From: UBA4363 sp002393965
GTDB taxonomy: Bacteria > Bacteroidota > Bacteroidia > Bacteroidales > Paludibacteraceae
Length of the DNA: 16,396 nt
NCBI GenBank assembly: GCA_946542925.1
Contig: CAMNLA010000042.1
Span: forward strand, 1 to 16,396
Direction of reading: 5' to 3'
Shown here piece after piece: positions 16,308-16,396 of the stretch. The notes beneath the pieces are model-generated. The model was given only the letters and a program-made list of their open reading frames with translations, was not told where the DNA came from and did no database searches. The position numbers and the translations under genes were made by a program. Numbering within the stretch: the first letter of the stretch is position 1; every line of letters starts with the position of its first letter.

Positions 16308-16396
16308 TAGTCCCGTAGGGACGACAGAATACAGGCAGGGACGAAGTAAAACGGAGTCCCTGTATAAAACGCCCATTCCGCTCAGAACTCCGTAGG
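16308..16396 (+). repeat. 158-base tandem repeat, unit 3 (partial, runs off the window)
   Basis: Unit 3 starts another 158 bases on, with GTCCC-GTA-GGGAC at 16310-16322 and CAGGGAC/GTCCCTG at 16336-16342 and 16356-16362. After TGTATAAAAC the sequence departs from units 1 and 2, then returns to the AGAACTCC(G/A)TAGG part. The right end is cut by the window edge, so the array length is unknown. Confidence 0.85.

Noticed and set aside
15836..16376. Minus-strand open frames of 104 and 122 codons across the repeat array and polypurine tract
   Set aside because: The translation repeats with the 158-base DNA unit and consists of hairpin arms and low-complexity sequence; no domain or credible start is seen.
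15992..16396. CRISPR array
   Set aside because: The units are near-identical over the full 158 bases, with no short constant repeats separated by unrelated spacers.

Overview
The window looks like chromosomal (or metagenome-assembled) DNA from a Bacteroidota bacterium, probably of the order Bacteroidales. Four things point there: promoters with the Bacteroidota-type -7 element (TATCTTTG) ahead of two genes, A-rich leaders with no Shine-Dalgarno sequence, a giant secreted protein ending in a type IX secretion (T9SS) type A-like sorting domain, and the typical mixture of InlB/Listeria-Bacteroides repeats, Big_2, choice-of-anchor-D, FN3 and jelly-roll modules. Coding DNA has strong C-ending codon bias (about 60% GC in 60-base blocks I counted), while intergenic DNA is A/T-rich. 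I cannot assign a genus.

Layout: (1) 1-116, a hairpin-forming intergenic repeat. (2) 117-287, an A/T-rich promoter and leader region. (3) 288-2465, a 725-residue secreted protein with a jelly-roll domain apparently split by a roughly 270-residue Tyr/Thr/Ser-rich insertion, and no visible sorting domain. (4) After 40 bases, 2506-14994, one 4162-residue modular surface protein (adhesin-like, no enzyme domain recognised) with a C-terminal T9SS signal; it probably shares a transcript with gene 1. (5) 14995-15255, an intergenic region with a sigma-54-like -24/-12 match, a perfect 10-bp hairpin and a housekeeping-type promoter. (6) 15256-15816, a small exported protein with an acidic linker and a C-terminal DG / transmembrane / RRR tail. 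(7) 15841-15902, short tandem repeats running into a strong intrinsic terminator. (8) 15912-15991, a polypurine tract. (9) 15992-16396, a tandem array of a 158-base unit of the same repeat family as the left end, running off the window.

All three genes encode exported proteins on one strand, so the locus reads as a cell-surface cassette: a secreted companion, a giant T9SS-delivered multi-domain adhesin, and a small membrane-anchored acidic protein. That cooperation is inference from position and export signals; nothing in the sequence proves it. The most interesting signals are non-coding or sub-genic: hairpins in the flanking repeats whose stems change by compensatory substitutions, a low-GC module inside the giant gene with a codon-biased GC-rich relative elsewhere in the same gene, the split jelly-roll of gene 1, and the sigma-54-like site in the intergenic region.
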